Position numbers and translations under genes: made by a program
Notes under the pieces: model-generated
The model's input: the letters and a program-made list of their open reading frames with translations, nothing else
Told to the model about the DNA's origin: nothing
Databases searched by the model: none
NCBI RefSeq assembly: GCF_014651015.1
Contig: NZ_BMWB01000030.1
Span: 1-64,000, forward strand
Reading direction: 5' to 3'
Length of the DNA stretch: 64,000 nt
DNA from: Streptomyces xantholiticus
GTDB taxonomy: Bacteria > Actinomycetota > Actinomycetes > Streptomycetales > Streptomycetaceae
In this document: positions 36,007-44,729 of the stretch, piece after piece
Numbering within the stretch: position 1 is the first letter of the stretch
Layout of the letters: each line of letters begins with the position of its first letter

Positions 36007-36294
36007 ATGAGCCAGGTCAAGTGCAGGTGCGGCCAGACACTGGAGAAGTGCTGCACACGCGGTTGCAGCCGCTGCACCTCGGGATACCGCTGCTCGACAC
36101 ATGGCAAAGACTGGGCCCGCACGACCGGGGGCGGCCTGTTCAGCTCCGGCCGCACGGGCAGCGGCGCCAGATGTCGCAAGGACCACACGCCGGTCGTCAA
36201 CTGTCCTCACTGCAATGGCCGGGCAGGCAGAACATGCAGCACCTGCGGCGGGACCGGCCAGACCTGTCCGACACACGGCCAGTTCTGGCAGTGA
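36007..36294 (+). CDS. small cysteine-rich zinc-ribbon-like protein
   Basis: 95 aa from ATG 36007 with GGAGGA upstream. Thirteen cysteines in pairs: CRCG, KCC, CSRC, CST, then CPHC and CSTCGGTGQTC. The CPHCNGRAGRTC-CSTCGG arrangement resembles the DnaJ-type CxxCxGxG zinc domain, while the N-terminal pairs could bind a second metal. No J-domain is present. It probably binds zinc and perhaps protein or nucleic acid. Second gene of the unit divergent from the two-component system. Confidence 0.65.
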   Translation: MSQVKCRCGQTLEKCCTRGCSRCTSGYRCSTHGKDWARTTGGGLFSSGRTGSGARCRKDHTPVVNCPHCNGRAGRTCSTCGGTGQTCPTHGQFWQ

Positions 36295-36323
36295 CCGCCT
36301 GCCGGGCCGCTGACGCGGCGAAC

Positions 36324-36352
36324 GGTGGGCCTGCCGTGATCGCAGGCCCACC
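36324..36352 (+). terminator. perfect 11-bp hairpin after the cysteine-rich gene
   Basis: GGTGGGCCTGC (36324-36334) and GCAGGCCCACC (36342-36352) with a 7-nt loop, 30 nt after the stop at 36294. Confidence 0.85.
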
Positions 36353-36581
36353 ACCGTCGGCCACCGACCCGGCGCAGGCCGCCGAGGCGCTCTGCGAGGT
36401 CGCCGCGGGCGCAGAGATCCCCAGTCGGCCAGCGCCCCGTTTCGACTGCCCAAGACAGGCCGCGCCTGTCGTAGGCCCAGCCGCTCGTCTTGGTTCGGTG
36501 ACCCGCGTCACACCCGGCGGCTGTCAGCAATCGGGGCGCCGTCTCGTTCAAGGGGCACGCGAACGAGACAGGAGCAACGCA

Positions 36582-37772
36582 ATGAAGCACCGCATCGTCG
36601 TACTCGGCGCCGGATACGCCGGGGCCTTCGCCGCCGGAAACCTGGCCCGCCGCCTTTCCCCCGCCGACACCGAGATCACCGTCGTCAACGCCGAGCCCGA
36701 CTTCGTCGAGCGGATGCGGCTCCACCAGCTGGCGATCGGCCAGGACGTCGCGTTCCGCAAGCTCGCCGACGTGTTCGCCGGTACGGGGGTGCGGCTGCGC
36801 CTGGCGCGCGTCACCGGCGTCGGCCCCGAGCGCAGGACCGTCGCCGTGACCGGCGAGGACGGCGACGGCGAGCTCGCGTACGACACGCTTCTCTATGCGC
36901 TCGGCAGCTCTGTCGCCCACCATGGCGTCCCCGGCGTGGCCGAGTACGCCTTCGATGTGGCCGGCCGGTCCTCGGCGCTGCGGCTGCGCGAGCGCCTGGC
37001 CGGCCTGGACGGGGGCGGCACCGTGCTGGTCGTCGGTGAGGGGCTGACCGGCATCGAGACCGCCACCGAGTTCGCCGAGGCCCGGCCCGACCTGTCGGTC
37101 GCGCTCGCCGCCCGCGGCGAGCTGGGCGCCTGGCTCTCCCCGAAGGCCCGCCGCCACCTGCGCCAGGCCTTCGACCGGCTCGGCATCACCGTCCACGAGC
37201 ACACCGGCATCGAAGCCGTCGAGCCGACACGTGCGATCGCCGCCGACGGTACGTCCATCCCGTCCGACGTGACCGTGTGGTCGGCCGGGTTCGCCGTGCA
37301 CCCCATCGCTGCCGCCGGCGGCCTGGAGGTCGCCGAGACCGGCCAGATCGTCGTCGACCGCACCATGCGCTCGGTCTCGCACCCGGACGTCTACGCCGCC
37401 GGTGACTGCGCCTACGCGATCGGCGAGAACGGCCGGCCGCTGCCGATGTCCTGCGCCTCGGCCGGCTTCACCAACATGCAGGCGACCGCCGCGATCATCG
37501 CCCGCCTGACGGGCCGCGAGGTCCCGACCACCGGGCTGAAGTACCACGGCAACCACATCAGCCTCGGGCGGCGGGACGCGATCTTCCAGATGGTGGACGG
37601 GGACGTCCGGTCGAAGTCCTGGTACCTGGGCGGCCGGACCGCCGCGCGGCTCAAGTCGGGCGTGCTCAAGGGGGCCGGGTGGGGCATCGCCCACCCGACC
37701 TTCGGCATGCCGAAACGCAAGCGCCGGCTGGCCACCGCACCGGACCGGTCCGGTGTACGGGTCGCCGCATAG
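36582..37772 (+). CDS. FAD-dependent NADH dehydrogenase-like oxidoreductase
   Basis: 396 aa from ATG 36582, with AGGAGC about 8 nt upstream. The N-terminal Rossmann motif VVLGAGYAG (residues 5-13) binds FAD, a second GxGxxG (VVGEGLTGIE) binds NAD(P)H, and the C-terminal VYAAGDCAYA completes the FAD site. The layout fits type II NADH dehydrogenase/ferredoxin reductase-like enzymes. It lies 10 nt upstream of the SigJ gene. ECF41 sigma factors are characteristically encoded beside such oxidoreductases, which their sigma factor usually transcribes. Confidence 0.85.
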   Translation: MKHRIVVLGAGYAGAFAAGNLARRLSPADTEITVVNAEPDFVERMRLHQLAIGQDVAFRKLADVFAGTGVRLRLARVTGVGPERRTVAVTGEDGDGELAYDTLLYALGSSVAHHGVPGVAEYAFDVAGRSSALRLRERLAGLDGGGTVLVVGEGLTGIETATEFAEARPDLSVALAARGELGAWLSPKARRHLRQAFDRLGITVHEHTGIEAVEPTRAIAADGTSIPSDVTVWSAGFAVHPIAAAGGLEVAETGQIVVDRTMRSVSHPDVYAAGDCAYAIGENGRPLPMSCASAGFTNMQATAAIIARLTGREVPTTGLKYHGNHISLGRRDAIFQMVDGDVRSKSWYLGGRTAARLKSGVLKGAGWGIAHPTFGMPKRKRRLATAPDRSGVRVAA

Positions 37773-37782
37773 CCTGTTCCGC

Positions 37783-38721
37783 ATGGACAGCGTCGCCATC
37801 GATCGGTTCGAGGCCAGCCGGGGCCGGCTGGCCTCGCTCGCGTACCGTCTGCTCGGCTCGGCGGCCGACGCCGAGGACGCGGTGCAGGACGCGTTCCTGC
37901 GCTGGCAGGCCGCGGACCGGGAACGTATCGAGGTGCCGGAGGCGTGGCTGACCAAGGTCGTCACCAATCTCTGCCTCGACCGGCTCCGCTCCGCGCAGGC
38001 GCGCCATGAGCGCGCCGTCGGGGACTGGCTGCCCGAGCCACTCCTCGAGGGCGACCCGATGCTCGGCCCTGCCGATACCTTCGAGCAGCGCGAATCGGTG
38101 TCCTTGGCCGTACTGACCCTCATGGAGCGCCTCTCGCCGGTCGAGCGGGCCGCTTACGTCCTGCGCGAGGCCTTCTCGTACCCCCACGCCGAGATCGCCG
38201 GGATCCTCGACATCACCGAGTCCGCGAGCCAGCAGCATGTCCACCGGGCCCGACGCCGGGTCACCGCCGAGCGTCGCGGCGGCGACGAGGTGGACCCCGC
38301 GTCCGCGCGCCGCATCGTCGAGGAGTTCCTCGCCGCCGCCACGTCGGGGCGCACCGAACGGCTGGTGGCGATGCTCACCGCCGACGCGACCGCGGTCTCG
38401 GACGGCGCCGGACTGGCCAGGCGGCTGCTGCGGTACAAGACGCGCGAGCGCATCGCCTCCCACGTGCGGGCCGGCCTCAAGCCCACGCCGGCGAAGCGGC
38501 GGCTGGCCGGCGGCTCCCCCGCCTTCCACATCGCGCTGGTCAACGGCTCCCCGGCCGTCCTCGCCGTGATCGAGGACCGGGTCGTGGGCGCCGTGGCGTT
38601 CGAAGTCAGCGACGGCAAGGTGGCGTCCCTGCGCGGCATCGCCGCCGCGGACCGGCTCGCGCGCCTCAACGAGGCCTGGGGGCAGCACGAACCCGACGCG
38701 CCGGTCATCCACGCATGGTGA
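37783..38721 (+). CDS. sigJ: ECF41-type RNA polymerase sigma factor (SigJ family)
   Basis: 312 aa from ATG 37783. Sigma region 2 (about 10-75; YRLLGSAADAEDAVQDAFLR) and region 4 (about 115-170; LSPVERAAYVLREAFSYPHA) are joined by the WLPEP linker motif that defines ECF41. A C-terminal SnoaL-like extension (about 180-300; NGSPAVLAVIEDRVVG) follows. In this group the extension, not a separate anti-sigma factor, controls activity, and the main target is usually the neighbouring oxidoreductase gene. That gene lies 10 nt upstream here. Confidence 0.9.
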   Translation: MDSVAIDRFEASRGRLASLAYRLLGSAADAEDAVQDAFLRWQAADRERIEVPEAWLTKVVTNLCLDRLRSAQARHERAVGDWLPEPLLEGDPMLGPADTFEQRESVSLAVLTLMERLSPVERAAYVLREAFSYPHAEIAGILDITESASQQHVHRARRRVTAERRGGDEVDPASARRIVEEFLAAATSGRTERLVAMLTADATAVSDGAGLARRLLRYKTRERIASHVRAGLKPTPAKRRLAGGSPAFHIALVNGSPAVLAVIEDRVVGAVAFEVSDGKVASLRGIAAADRLARLNEAWGQHEPDAPVIHAW

Positions 38722-39294
38722 CCAGAGCCACCGGTATCCAGTGACCTGACTCGGAGCGAGGACGGCATCCCTTCGACCGCGCGCCGCACAGCAGCACGGT
38801 CTCCCGAATCGGTTGGTATCGGGAAGCACGGGCGGCTTTTGATCGCGCGGCTCGCTGCTGTGGCTACCCGGAGGGTTCGGCGCCGGCAACGGGCAGCACC
38901 GAAGTCGCCTTCGGCTGGGGGAGTTCGCGGGTTGGTCGTTGCATCCCAATGGGGGTACTTCCTCAAACTCTGAATTGTCAGCGCCTCCCGCCGCTGACGG
39001 GGCTCCAGCTGAAGCCGTGCGGGAAGTTCAACGAGAGCCTCGGAAGAAGCCGCCGCAGGGCTGTCGCGAGGCCATCAATGAGGTTCGCGCCCACCAGGCG
39101 GCGCAGCAGACAGCCTTGGAACTCGCAGCCATCACCCAGCGCCAGTCCCGTGGCTCGCGGGCTCGGGGCAGCAGGGGCACCACGGACAGGCAGACGAATC
39201 GTGCAGAAGTGCGGCGCTAGCGGAATGCGGTGGGAGTTGTCAACTCCCCTCCTTCTTGGTCGGAACAGCGCTCTACGCTGACCTCGTGACGTAC
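38722..39294. other. 573-nt region without a clear gene
   Basis: The open frames here lack start signals and family resemblance. One with VRAHQAAQQTALELAAI (about 39080) is helical but runs without a convincing ribosome site. No hairpin stands out. Confidence 0.4.
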
Positions 39295-39558
39295 ATGAGC
39301 TGGTCAGATGTGCTGGAGCGAGGAACTGCGGATTCGAGCTTGACCTTCGCCCGGGCCCGCTGGAGACAGGCAGGGAAGTTCGCGTGGGTGGCGCCGCGTC
39401 AAACGATCACGGCTCCAACAGGTGAGCAGTATCCGCTGTGCGCCACGGTGTACTTCAAGGACTTTGACGACGTCGTCAAGCCGTACTTCCCGAGCATGGA
39501 CGGGATGACCGAGGCTGACGACTGGTACATAGGAATTTCCGGCCATCCACCGCAGTAG
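39295..39558 (+). CDS. small protein resembling DUF2829 (Tad2-like fold)
   Basis: 87 aa from ATG 39295; a GTG at 39286 is possible, and the near absence of a ribosome site with TACGCT about 20 nt upstream hints at leaderless translation. The order F-x-x-ARxRW-x-x-AGKFAWVAP near residues 18-32 and MTEADDWYI at the end parallels DUF2829 proteins, which have a W-x-x-GKGMFL-type block and end in MLAEDWEVV-type. DUF2829 includes the phage anti-Thoeris protein Tad2, which sequesters signalling nucleotides. The match is by pattern only. No Thoeris or phage genes are nearby. Confidence 0.45.
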   Translation: MSWSDVLERGTADSSLTFARARWRQAGKFAWVAPRQTITAPTGEQYPLCATVYFKDFDDVVKPYFPSMDGMTEADDWYIGISGHPPQ

Positions 39559-39722
39559 CCGTGCTCGGTACGCACGCACCCTCGTCTGCCTGGTGCCCGT
39601 GAGGGGGGAGTAGGCCACGCTGCCGGTCGCCCAACCGGTTGTCGGTACCGCCAGGCACCGACAGGGCCTGCGCAGTCTGCGACAGGGACGCTGCCTCCGG
39701 CCGGTCCAATGAGGCTGCGTGG

Positions 39723-40070
39723 TCAGGCCGCCCTCTGGGTGGACGGCACCGTGCTCCCTTGGCTTCCCATCCACATTCGGGCTCCGTCACCGTGGGGCTG
39801 CCGGGCCTTCCCTACAGCCGCAGTCGTCAACCGGACGATGTCCCAGCCGACACAGTCCAGGTCCTCGGCTGTGGTGGCGTCGACCCGGACGTGCACGGTG
39901 AGTTCGACACCTGGCCAGTCGGCGCGGGGCAGGTCGCCGAGCACGTCGTGAATGGTGCGGGTGGCAACGGGGCACAGCACCACCCCGCCACACCAGCCGC
40001 TGAGAGAGACGAGGGTCGTGTACCGCCCAGCCTTGTGGATGACGGCGCAGGTGCGGATGTGCGGGCCCAT
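39723..40070 (-). CDS. hypothetical protein
   Basis: 115 aa from an ATG at 40070 with GGGGGCG upstream. It has the look of a compact soluble alpha/beta domain: VIHKAGRYTTLVSLSGWCGG, HDVLGDLPRADWPGVELTVH and DLDCVGWDIVRL. No family recognised and no cotranscribed neighbour. The last 25 residues have doubtful composition. It lies between two plus-strand hypotheticals. Confidence 0.4.
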   Translation of the reverse strand: MGPHIRTCAVIHKAGRYTTLVSLSGWCGGVVLCPVATRTIHDVLGDLPRADWPGVELTVHVRVDATTAEDLDCVGWDIVRLTTAAVGKARQPHGDGARMWMGSQGSTVPSTQRAA

Positions 40071-40260
40071 GGCGGGCGCCCCCTCATGCAGTGCGTGCGG
40101 TGGGGGATTCCGGGATCGTCACCGGATGCGTGGAAGATGTCAAGGCAATGTACAGAAAAGGTGCGCCTCGTCCGTCCGGCAGGCTCGAGAGCCCGGAATG
40201 GATGGATGGCGCGCCCATCGGCGAAGTTCAAAGCAGCCCCGGGCCGCCGGCCTGGGGCCC

Positions 40261-40953
40261 TTAGCCCCACCAGCGACTCGCCGCCCAGGCGAGTGCGTAA
40301 CCCGCACTGTTGAGGGCGCAGTGCAGCGCCACGGGTGGGATGAGGCTGCCGGAGCGGCGGCGGAGTTCGCAGAGAAGCACACCGGCGAGGGCGGTGCCGA
40401 CGACCGCCGCTGTCACGGACAGGGCGACGCCGACCTGGCCGGCTCCGAAGACCGCTTGGGCCGCCGCGTTCGCGCGCGTGAGCCCGAGTGACGGCTGTAC
40501 ATGCCAGAGCCCGAAGAGCACCGAGGAAACGACGGTGGCCCACAGAGGCCCCCACCGTCGCCGAACCATGGCCCACAGCACGCCGCGGAATGCGATCTCC
40601 TCAAGCAGCACCGTGCCGAGCGGTACCCGGACCAGTACGCGGTACACCAGTTCCTCGGGAGACAGGCCCGCGGCCCGCTCGTCCTGGAATGCCTCCCGGC
40701 TGAACGGCAGTGCCAGGCCCACCAGACAGACCAAGAGAACGGCTCCGACGAGGACCAGGCCCCAGCGCAGACCGCGGCGGGCAGCGGCCCTGCCGAACCC
40801 CAGGTCGTCCCAAGCGAGACCGGACCGGCGGGCGATCAACACAAGCAGCGCGGCCGCAACTGCACAGACCGGCACGTACCAAGCGGGCGCGAGCAGCCCG
40901 TTGAGGGTGTTCGCGGCCGGGAGCACCACGACGGCCAAGAGCAGCATCCACAT
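40261..40953 (-). CDS. CPBP-family intramembrane metalloprotease (second copy)
   Basis: About 230 aa if started at ATG 40953 at the head of the first hydrophobic helix. The frame stays open upstream to 41325, but without a ribosome site, so the start is uncertain. Seven or eight helices carry LLEEIAFRGVLWAM, SSVLFGLWHVQPSLG, CELRRRSGS and HCALNSAGYALAW. The conserved Glu-Glu, Arg and His are present; a Cys replaces Trp beside the second His compared with the copy at 16863. Membrane-embedded endopeptidase of unknown target. Confidence 0.8.
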   Translation of the reverse strand: MWMLLLAVVVLPAANTLNGLLAPAWYVPVCAVAAALLVLIARRSGLAWDDLGFGRAAARRGLRWGLVLVGAVLLVCLVGLALPFSREAFQDERAAGLSPEELVYRVLVRVPLGTVLLEEIAFRGVLWAMVRRRWGPLWATVVSSVLFGLWHVQPSLGLTRANAAAQAVFGAGQVGVALSVTAAVVGTALAGVLLCELRRRSGSLIPPVALHCALNSAGYALAWAASRWWG

Positions 40954-41439
40954 GGCCGCACAAGGATTGCCGACGTTCGCGAGAGCGGCCCGCAATGCGC
41001 TGTTCCACGGCGCGCCGCCTATCGGTCGCGGACGGTGAGGAATTCGAGTGACTGCCAGGCACGCAACGCGACCACCGCTGCTGTGCAACAGCTGCTGGAG
41101 GCTGTCAGGAGTGCGGTGGCCTGCCCCTTCGGCGAGCTGCCAGCCGTTCTTGCGTGTTGCCCGCCTGGTGGCCGCGGCCGCGGTCGCGGGGCAGCTCCCA
41201 TTCGACTCCGACCGCGAGCACCGGCTGTGCCCCGAGCGGGCCATCGGCGCGCTCAATGCCGGCTTCGGCCTCCGGCACCGTGGGCCCCGCAGCGACTCAT
41301 CCGAAGGCCGTTTGAACGCCTGCACTTCTTCATGACCCGCAATGGGGCTCCCGGCCAGATGCTCGCGCAGGGGCGAGAGGACGCGGGGTCCTGGATGGCT
41401 GCGATCACCACGCAGGGGACGGTAGCGTCACGGTGCCTG
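40954..41439. other. 486-nt region, upstream extension of the CPBP frame
   Basis: The minus-strand frame of the CPBP gene is open to 41325 but arginine/serine-rich and lacks hydrophobic or family character. No other gene, hairpin or repeat recognised. Confidence 0.4.
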
Positions 41440-42456
41440 TCATCCGAGTCCTTCCATGTGCATTTCCTCGAGGTAGGTGGGCTGGTCAGGCCGCGCGCGG
41501 ATCACTCGGGAGTAGCGGTGGGAGGTGCGGCACCAGTCGTGACAGGCTCTCATCTGCGCCTGGAGGTCATCGATGAATACATAGGCGCTTTCCCGGTCGG
41601 GCACGGGAAGGGCGGCGGCATCGAAAAGTGCGGGGAGCTGCGATTTGAGGTGCAGAAATTCGTCGGTGTAGCGGCGTACTGTCGATCGGGTCTCCGCCAG
41701 GGCTTCCTGGCGCGAGTAGTGCCGGTGATGTTGGAGCACGAGCACCAGGTTGTGGAAGTCGCCCCTGGCTTCCTCCTTGGACACGGAGAACGCGTCCTGA
41801 ATGATGTTGACGACCTGGACCGTCGCATTATGCATCTTCTGGATTTCCGGCATGGAAAAGACGGCTTCAGGCAATTCGTAATGACCGATGCGTTCGGCGC
41901 AGTCGATCAACACATTTTCCAGCCCTGTCTTGTGGCGCAGTCTGAGGTACGTGTCGACGTCGGGCACGATACCGCTGTGGCGGTTGATGGTCTCGCTGGT
42001 GTAGGCGTTGAGGAAGTCTTTCCAGTTCCGGGACGACCGCTGCTGCCACGAGGCGGACATGCCGCGGACCTGGCGAGACCATATCGAGGCCAGCCCGCTC
42101 GCCGCCGGAGTGGGGTTCCCCCTCGGCACCGCTCCGCGAGGTGAGTGCACGACATCGATGAGTTGTTGGATGATCTGTGCGACTCTGCCGGGCTGCATTC
42201 CCAGCGGTCCATCGAACTGGTCATCCACCAGGAGGAACCAACCTGCAACATCTGTCCCTAACGCCAGGTCTGCTCCACTCGCATGTGGCCAGAAGCGGGC
42301 AGCAACGCCCGGTACATCCCATCGGCAGTACTCGCCCAGGGATCCCTGGCCCAGTAGTCCGTGCTTTTGAATCCAGGTGATATGGTGAGCCGCTGCCGAT
42401 TTGACGTCCTGACTGATCCGCGAGGGGAAGGGAAGGTCGAAAGATAATTCTTGCAC
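41440..42456 (-). CDS. class I terpene synthase (sesquiterpene cyclase type)
   Basis: 338 aa from GTG 42456 with AAGGAGAG 5 nt upstream. The aspartate-rich motif is DDQFD (78-82). The pyrophosphate sensor R174 lies exactly 46 residues before the second metal motif, and the RY pair is at 314-315. The second motif reads QDAFSVSKE (220-228), so the usual first Asn of the NSE triad is Gln. These features and the length fit bacterial cyclases that ionise farnesyl or geranyl diphosphate using three Mg2+ ions. The product cannot be predicted. No P450 or prenyl synthase gene adjoins it. The start region faces a divergent SpoIIE phosphatase. Confidence 0.9.
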   Translation of the reverse strand: MQELSFDLPFPSRISQDVKSAAAHHITWIQKHGLLGQGSLGEYCRWDVPGVAARFWPHASGADLALGTDVAGWFLLVDDQFDGPLGMQPGRVAQIIQQLIDVVHSPRGAVPRGNPTPAASGLASIWSRQVRGMSASWQQRSSRNWKDFLNAYTSETINRHSGIVPDVDTYLRLRHKTGLENVLIDCAERIGHYELPEAVFSMPEIQKMHNATVQVVNIIQDAFSVSKEEARGDFHNLVLVLQHHRHYSRQEALAETRSTVRRYTDEFLHLKSQLPALFDAAALPVPDRESAYVFIDDLQAQMRACHDWCRTSHRYSRVIRARPDQPTYLEEMHMEGLG

Positions 42457-42887
42457 AGCGCTCTCCTTGTTCAGATTTCTTTATGTGGGTTACGGTGGCA
42501 GTGGCTCGGGCGCATCATCACCCCAACCCGGCGCTCGGTGCGATTATCAGAGCGCGAACCGGTGATCGCGTCCAGAGTGGTAGCACAACCCCGGCGTAGG
42601 GAAGCACCCACACGACCTGCCCCGCGCCCTTCACTCCCGGAGTCGTTCGTCACCGTGTCGACGCTCCTTACACCGGGTGATGCGCCGCCGGCGCGGCCCC
42701 GGCACCCCGGCGAACAGCATCCGCACTCGGGACACCTCTTGGCGAGCAGGTCCAGTTTCTGCGACAGGATCACCCTTTCAGGTGCCTGGCTGATCGGGTC
42801 TCCGCATGGCGGGCATCGTGGTTCTACGCTGATATCTCGTCACATGACTCTCAGGGAGACGTCGTTGCCTACAGCGGGGAGTGATCG
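42457..42887. other. 431-nt divergent promoter region
   Basis: Separates the minus-strand terpene synthase from the plus-strand phosphatase and must hold both promoters. No clear palindrome or -10/-35 pair could be assigned. A minus-strand open frame with CPECGCC has no start signal. Confidence 0.5.
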
Positions 42888-44708
42888 GTGACAGATGTCG
42901 GATTCCAGTCCTGGCCGAGCACCGACCAGAGCATCACAGGGCGCACCACTTCCGCGCTGCCCTCCCCCGCCCGGCGGACGGGTGAGCACGGTGCCAAGGA
43001 CACCGGCATGGACCACAAGTCGTCGAACTCCCTGTTCCAGCCGAGCGCCGGCCCGGTCCAGGCTGGGTTCTTCTGCTGGGACGTCGCCACTGGGGAGATC
43101 GACTGCGATCCGCCCACCTACCACCTCCACGGCCTGCCCGAGGACAGCCCCGCTCAACTCGAGACCTTCCTGTCGAGGATCCCGGAATCCGATCTGCCCG
43201 AATTCATAGGTGCACTGCAGTCGATGGCGGAGGCCGGGGGCAACTACCAGATCGCCTACCGCATCGCCTTGGGTGAGGGCGGCTGGCGCTCGCTGGAAGC
43301 TCGCGGGCGTGTACTCGCTGATGCGGCGGGAGTACCGACAAGGATGGTCGGGGTGGTGATGGACACCACGGCCGCTCATGAGCGTCAGGAAGCCGAGAAG
43401 CGACGGCTCTGCGAAAGGGCGACCCGCAATCTGCGGATGCAGCAGCTCACCGCCGCGCTCGCGGCCGCCGTGACGGTCAAGGACATCCTGGCCGCCACAC
43501 AGGTGGGGCTGCAGGACTTCGGTGCGAGCGGGCTCGCCGTGGTGGCGTCGCAGCGCGATGGACTGTCCATCGTGGCCTCCTGCGGCTATGACGAGGAGGA
43601 GCTGGCCGCTGTCTGCGATGCGGACACCGGCACGGGCTCTCTGTTGCAGGACGCCCTTGTGCGCCATGCTCCGGTGTTCGTCGCCTCCGTCACGGACCTG
43701 GCCGCCGCGTACCCGCAGTCGGCGGCGCAGCAGACCGCGGAATGGTCTTGCCGGGCGTGGGCGGCGATTCCTATGGCGGATTCCCGGGGGCCGATCGGGG
43801 TCTGCCTGATGGGGTTTCCTTCGCCCCGGGAGTTCGGTCCCGAAGAGCGGGCGCTGCTGGTTGCCCTTGCCGGACTGCTCGCCCAGTCCCTGGAGCGGGC
43901 GGGAATGTACGAGTCGCAGCACGCTCTGGCCACGGAACTGCAGCGCGGAATCCTGCCCCCCGGCCCTCTGTCGGCGCCCGGTTTGACGATCGCCGCGCGC
44001 TACCAGGCAGCCACGTCGGACATGCGGATCGGCGGTGACTGGTACGACGCCATCTGCCTTCCCGACGGCGCGGTGGCACTGGTGATCGGAGACGTCCAAG
44101 GCCACAGCGTGCATGCTGCCTCCCTGATGGGCAAGCTCCGCACGGCCATTCACGCCTATGCAAGCGAGGGTCACGGTCCGGCGGCCGTTCTGGCACGGAC
44201 GAATCGCCTGCTGGTCGAGTTCAACCCGGATCCGGACCGGGCGATGCTCGCCACCTGCTGCTATCTGTTGATCCGCCCTGCCGAGGGGATGCTCGAGGCC
44301 TGCACAGCGGGCCATCTGGCACCTGTCCTGATCGCTCCAGGTGAGCCACCGCGCCTCCTCGACATCGCCGGTGGCCTCCCGCTCGGTGTCGACCCGCAGG
44401 CCCAGTACCCGACCGAGCGGATCCCGATCCGCCCCGGCAGCGTGTTGGCAGTCACCACCGACGGGCTCCTGGAAACCGCGGGCGGAGACATCGGCGTGGC
44501 CATCGAAGCATTTCTGACAGGGCTGGCAGGAGCCGCGACGGCCGACCTCGAGGTCCTGGCCGACGAACTCCTTGCCGGGGCCCACCGGGCACCGCGCCGC
44601 AGCGACGACATCGCTCTTCTGCTGGCCCGCCTCATCGGCCCCCAGCGCGCTGACGAGCCATCTGCCACAGGGAGGGCCACGCAGACAGAGGCGCCCGCCG
44701 AGCGCTGA
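42888..44708 (+). CDS. PAS-GAF-SpoIIE PP2C-type serine phosphatase
   Basis: 606 aa from GTG 42888 with GGGAG 6 nt upstream. A PAS-like domain (about 55-155), a GAF-like domain (about 185-340), then a SpoIIE/PP2C domain (about 355-595) with the metal-binding motifs IGGDWYDA, IGDVQGHSVHAASLMG, TTDGLLE and SDDIALLL. It would dephosphorylate an anti-anti-sigma factor, linking an unknown signal to sigma-factor release. No kinase domain is attached, unlike many Streptomyces relatives. Its partner is not in this window. Confidence 0.85.
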   Translation: MTDVGFQSWPSTDQSITGRTTSALPSPARRTGEHGAKDTGMDHKSSNSLFQPSAGPVQAGFFCWDVATGEIDCDPPTYHLHGLPEDSPAQLETFLSRIPESDLPEFIGALQSMAEAGGNYQIAYRIALGEGGWRSLEARGRVLADAAGVPTRMVGVVMDTTAAHERQEAEKRRLCERATRNLRMQQLTAALAAAVTVKDILAATQVGLQDFGASGLAVVASQRDGLSIVASCGYDEEELAAVCDADTGTGSLLQDALVRHAPVFVASVTDLAAAYPQSAAQQTAEWSCRAWAAIPMADSRGPIGVCLMGFPSPREFGPEERALLVALAGLLAQSLERAGMYESQHALATELQRGILPPGPLSAPGLTIAARYQAATSDMRIGGDWYDAICLPDGAVALVIGDVQGHSVHAASLMGKLRTAIHAYASEGHGPAAVLARTNRLLVEFNPDPDRAMLATCCYLLIRPAEGMLEACTAGHLAPVLIAPGEPPRLLDIAGGLPLGVDPQAQYPTERIPIRPGSVLAVTTDGLLETAGGDIGVAIEAFLTGLAGAATADLEVLADELLAGAHRAPRRSDDIALLLARLIGPQRADEPSATGRATQTEAPAER

Positions 44709-44729
44709 AGCTGGAAAATTGCGCCGAGC

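Noticed and set aside
36522..36543. TGTCAGC...CGTC as an ECF41 promoter for the oxidoreductase
   Set aside because: The spacing is too short compared with the reported ECF41 pattern and the -35 lacks the final CA; kept only as a question.
36207..38123. Long minus-strand frame antisense to the oxidoreductase and SigJ genes
   Set aside because: Typical shadow of high-G+C third positions; no domain, and the sense strand has unmistakable FAD and sigma motifs.
42471..42773. Minus-strand frame with CPECGCC as a zinc protein
   Set aside because: No ribosome site, only one Cys cluster, and Gly/Arg-rich flanks; more likely chance coding in the promoter region.
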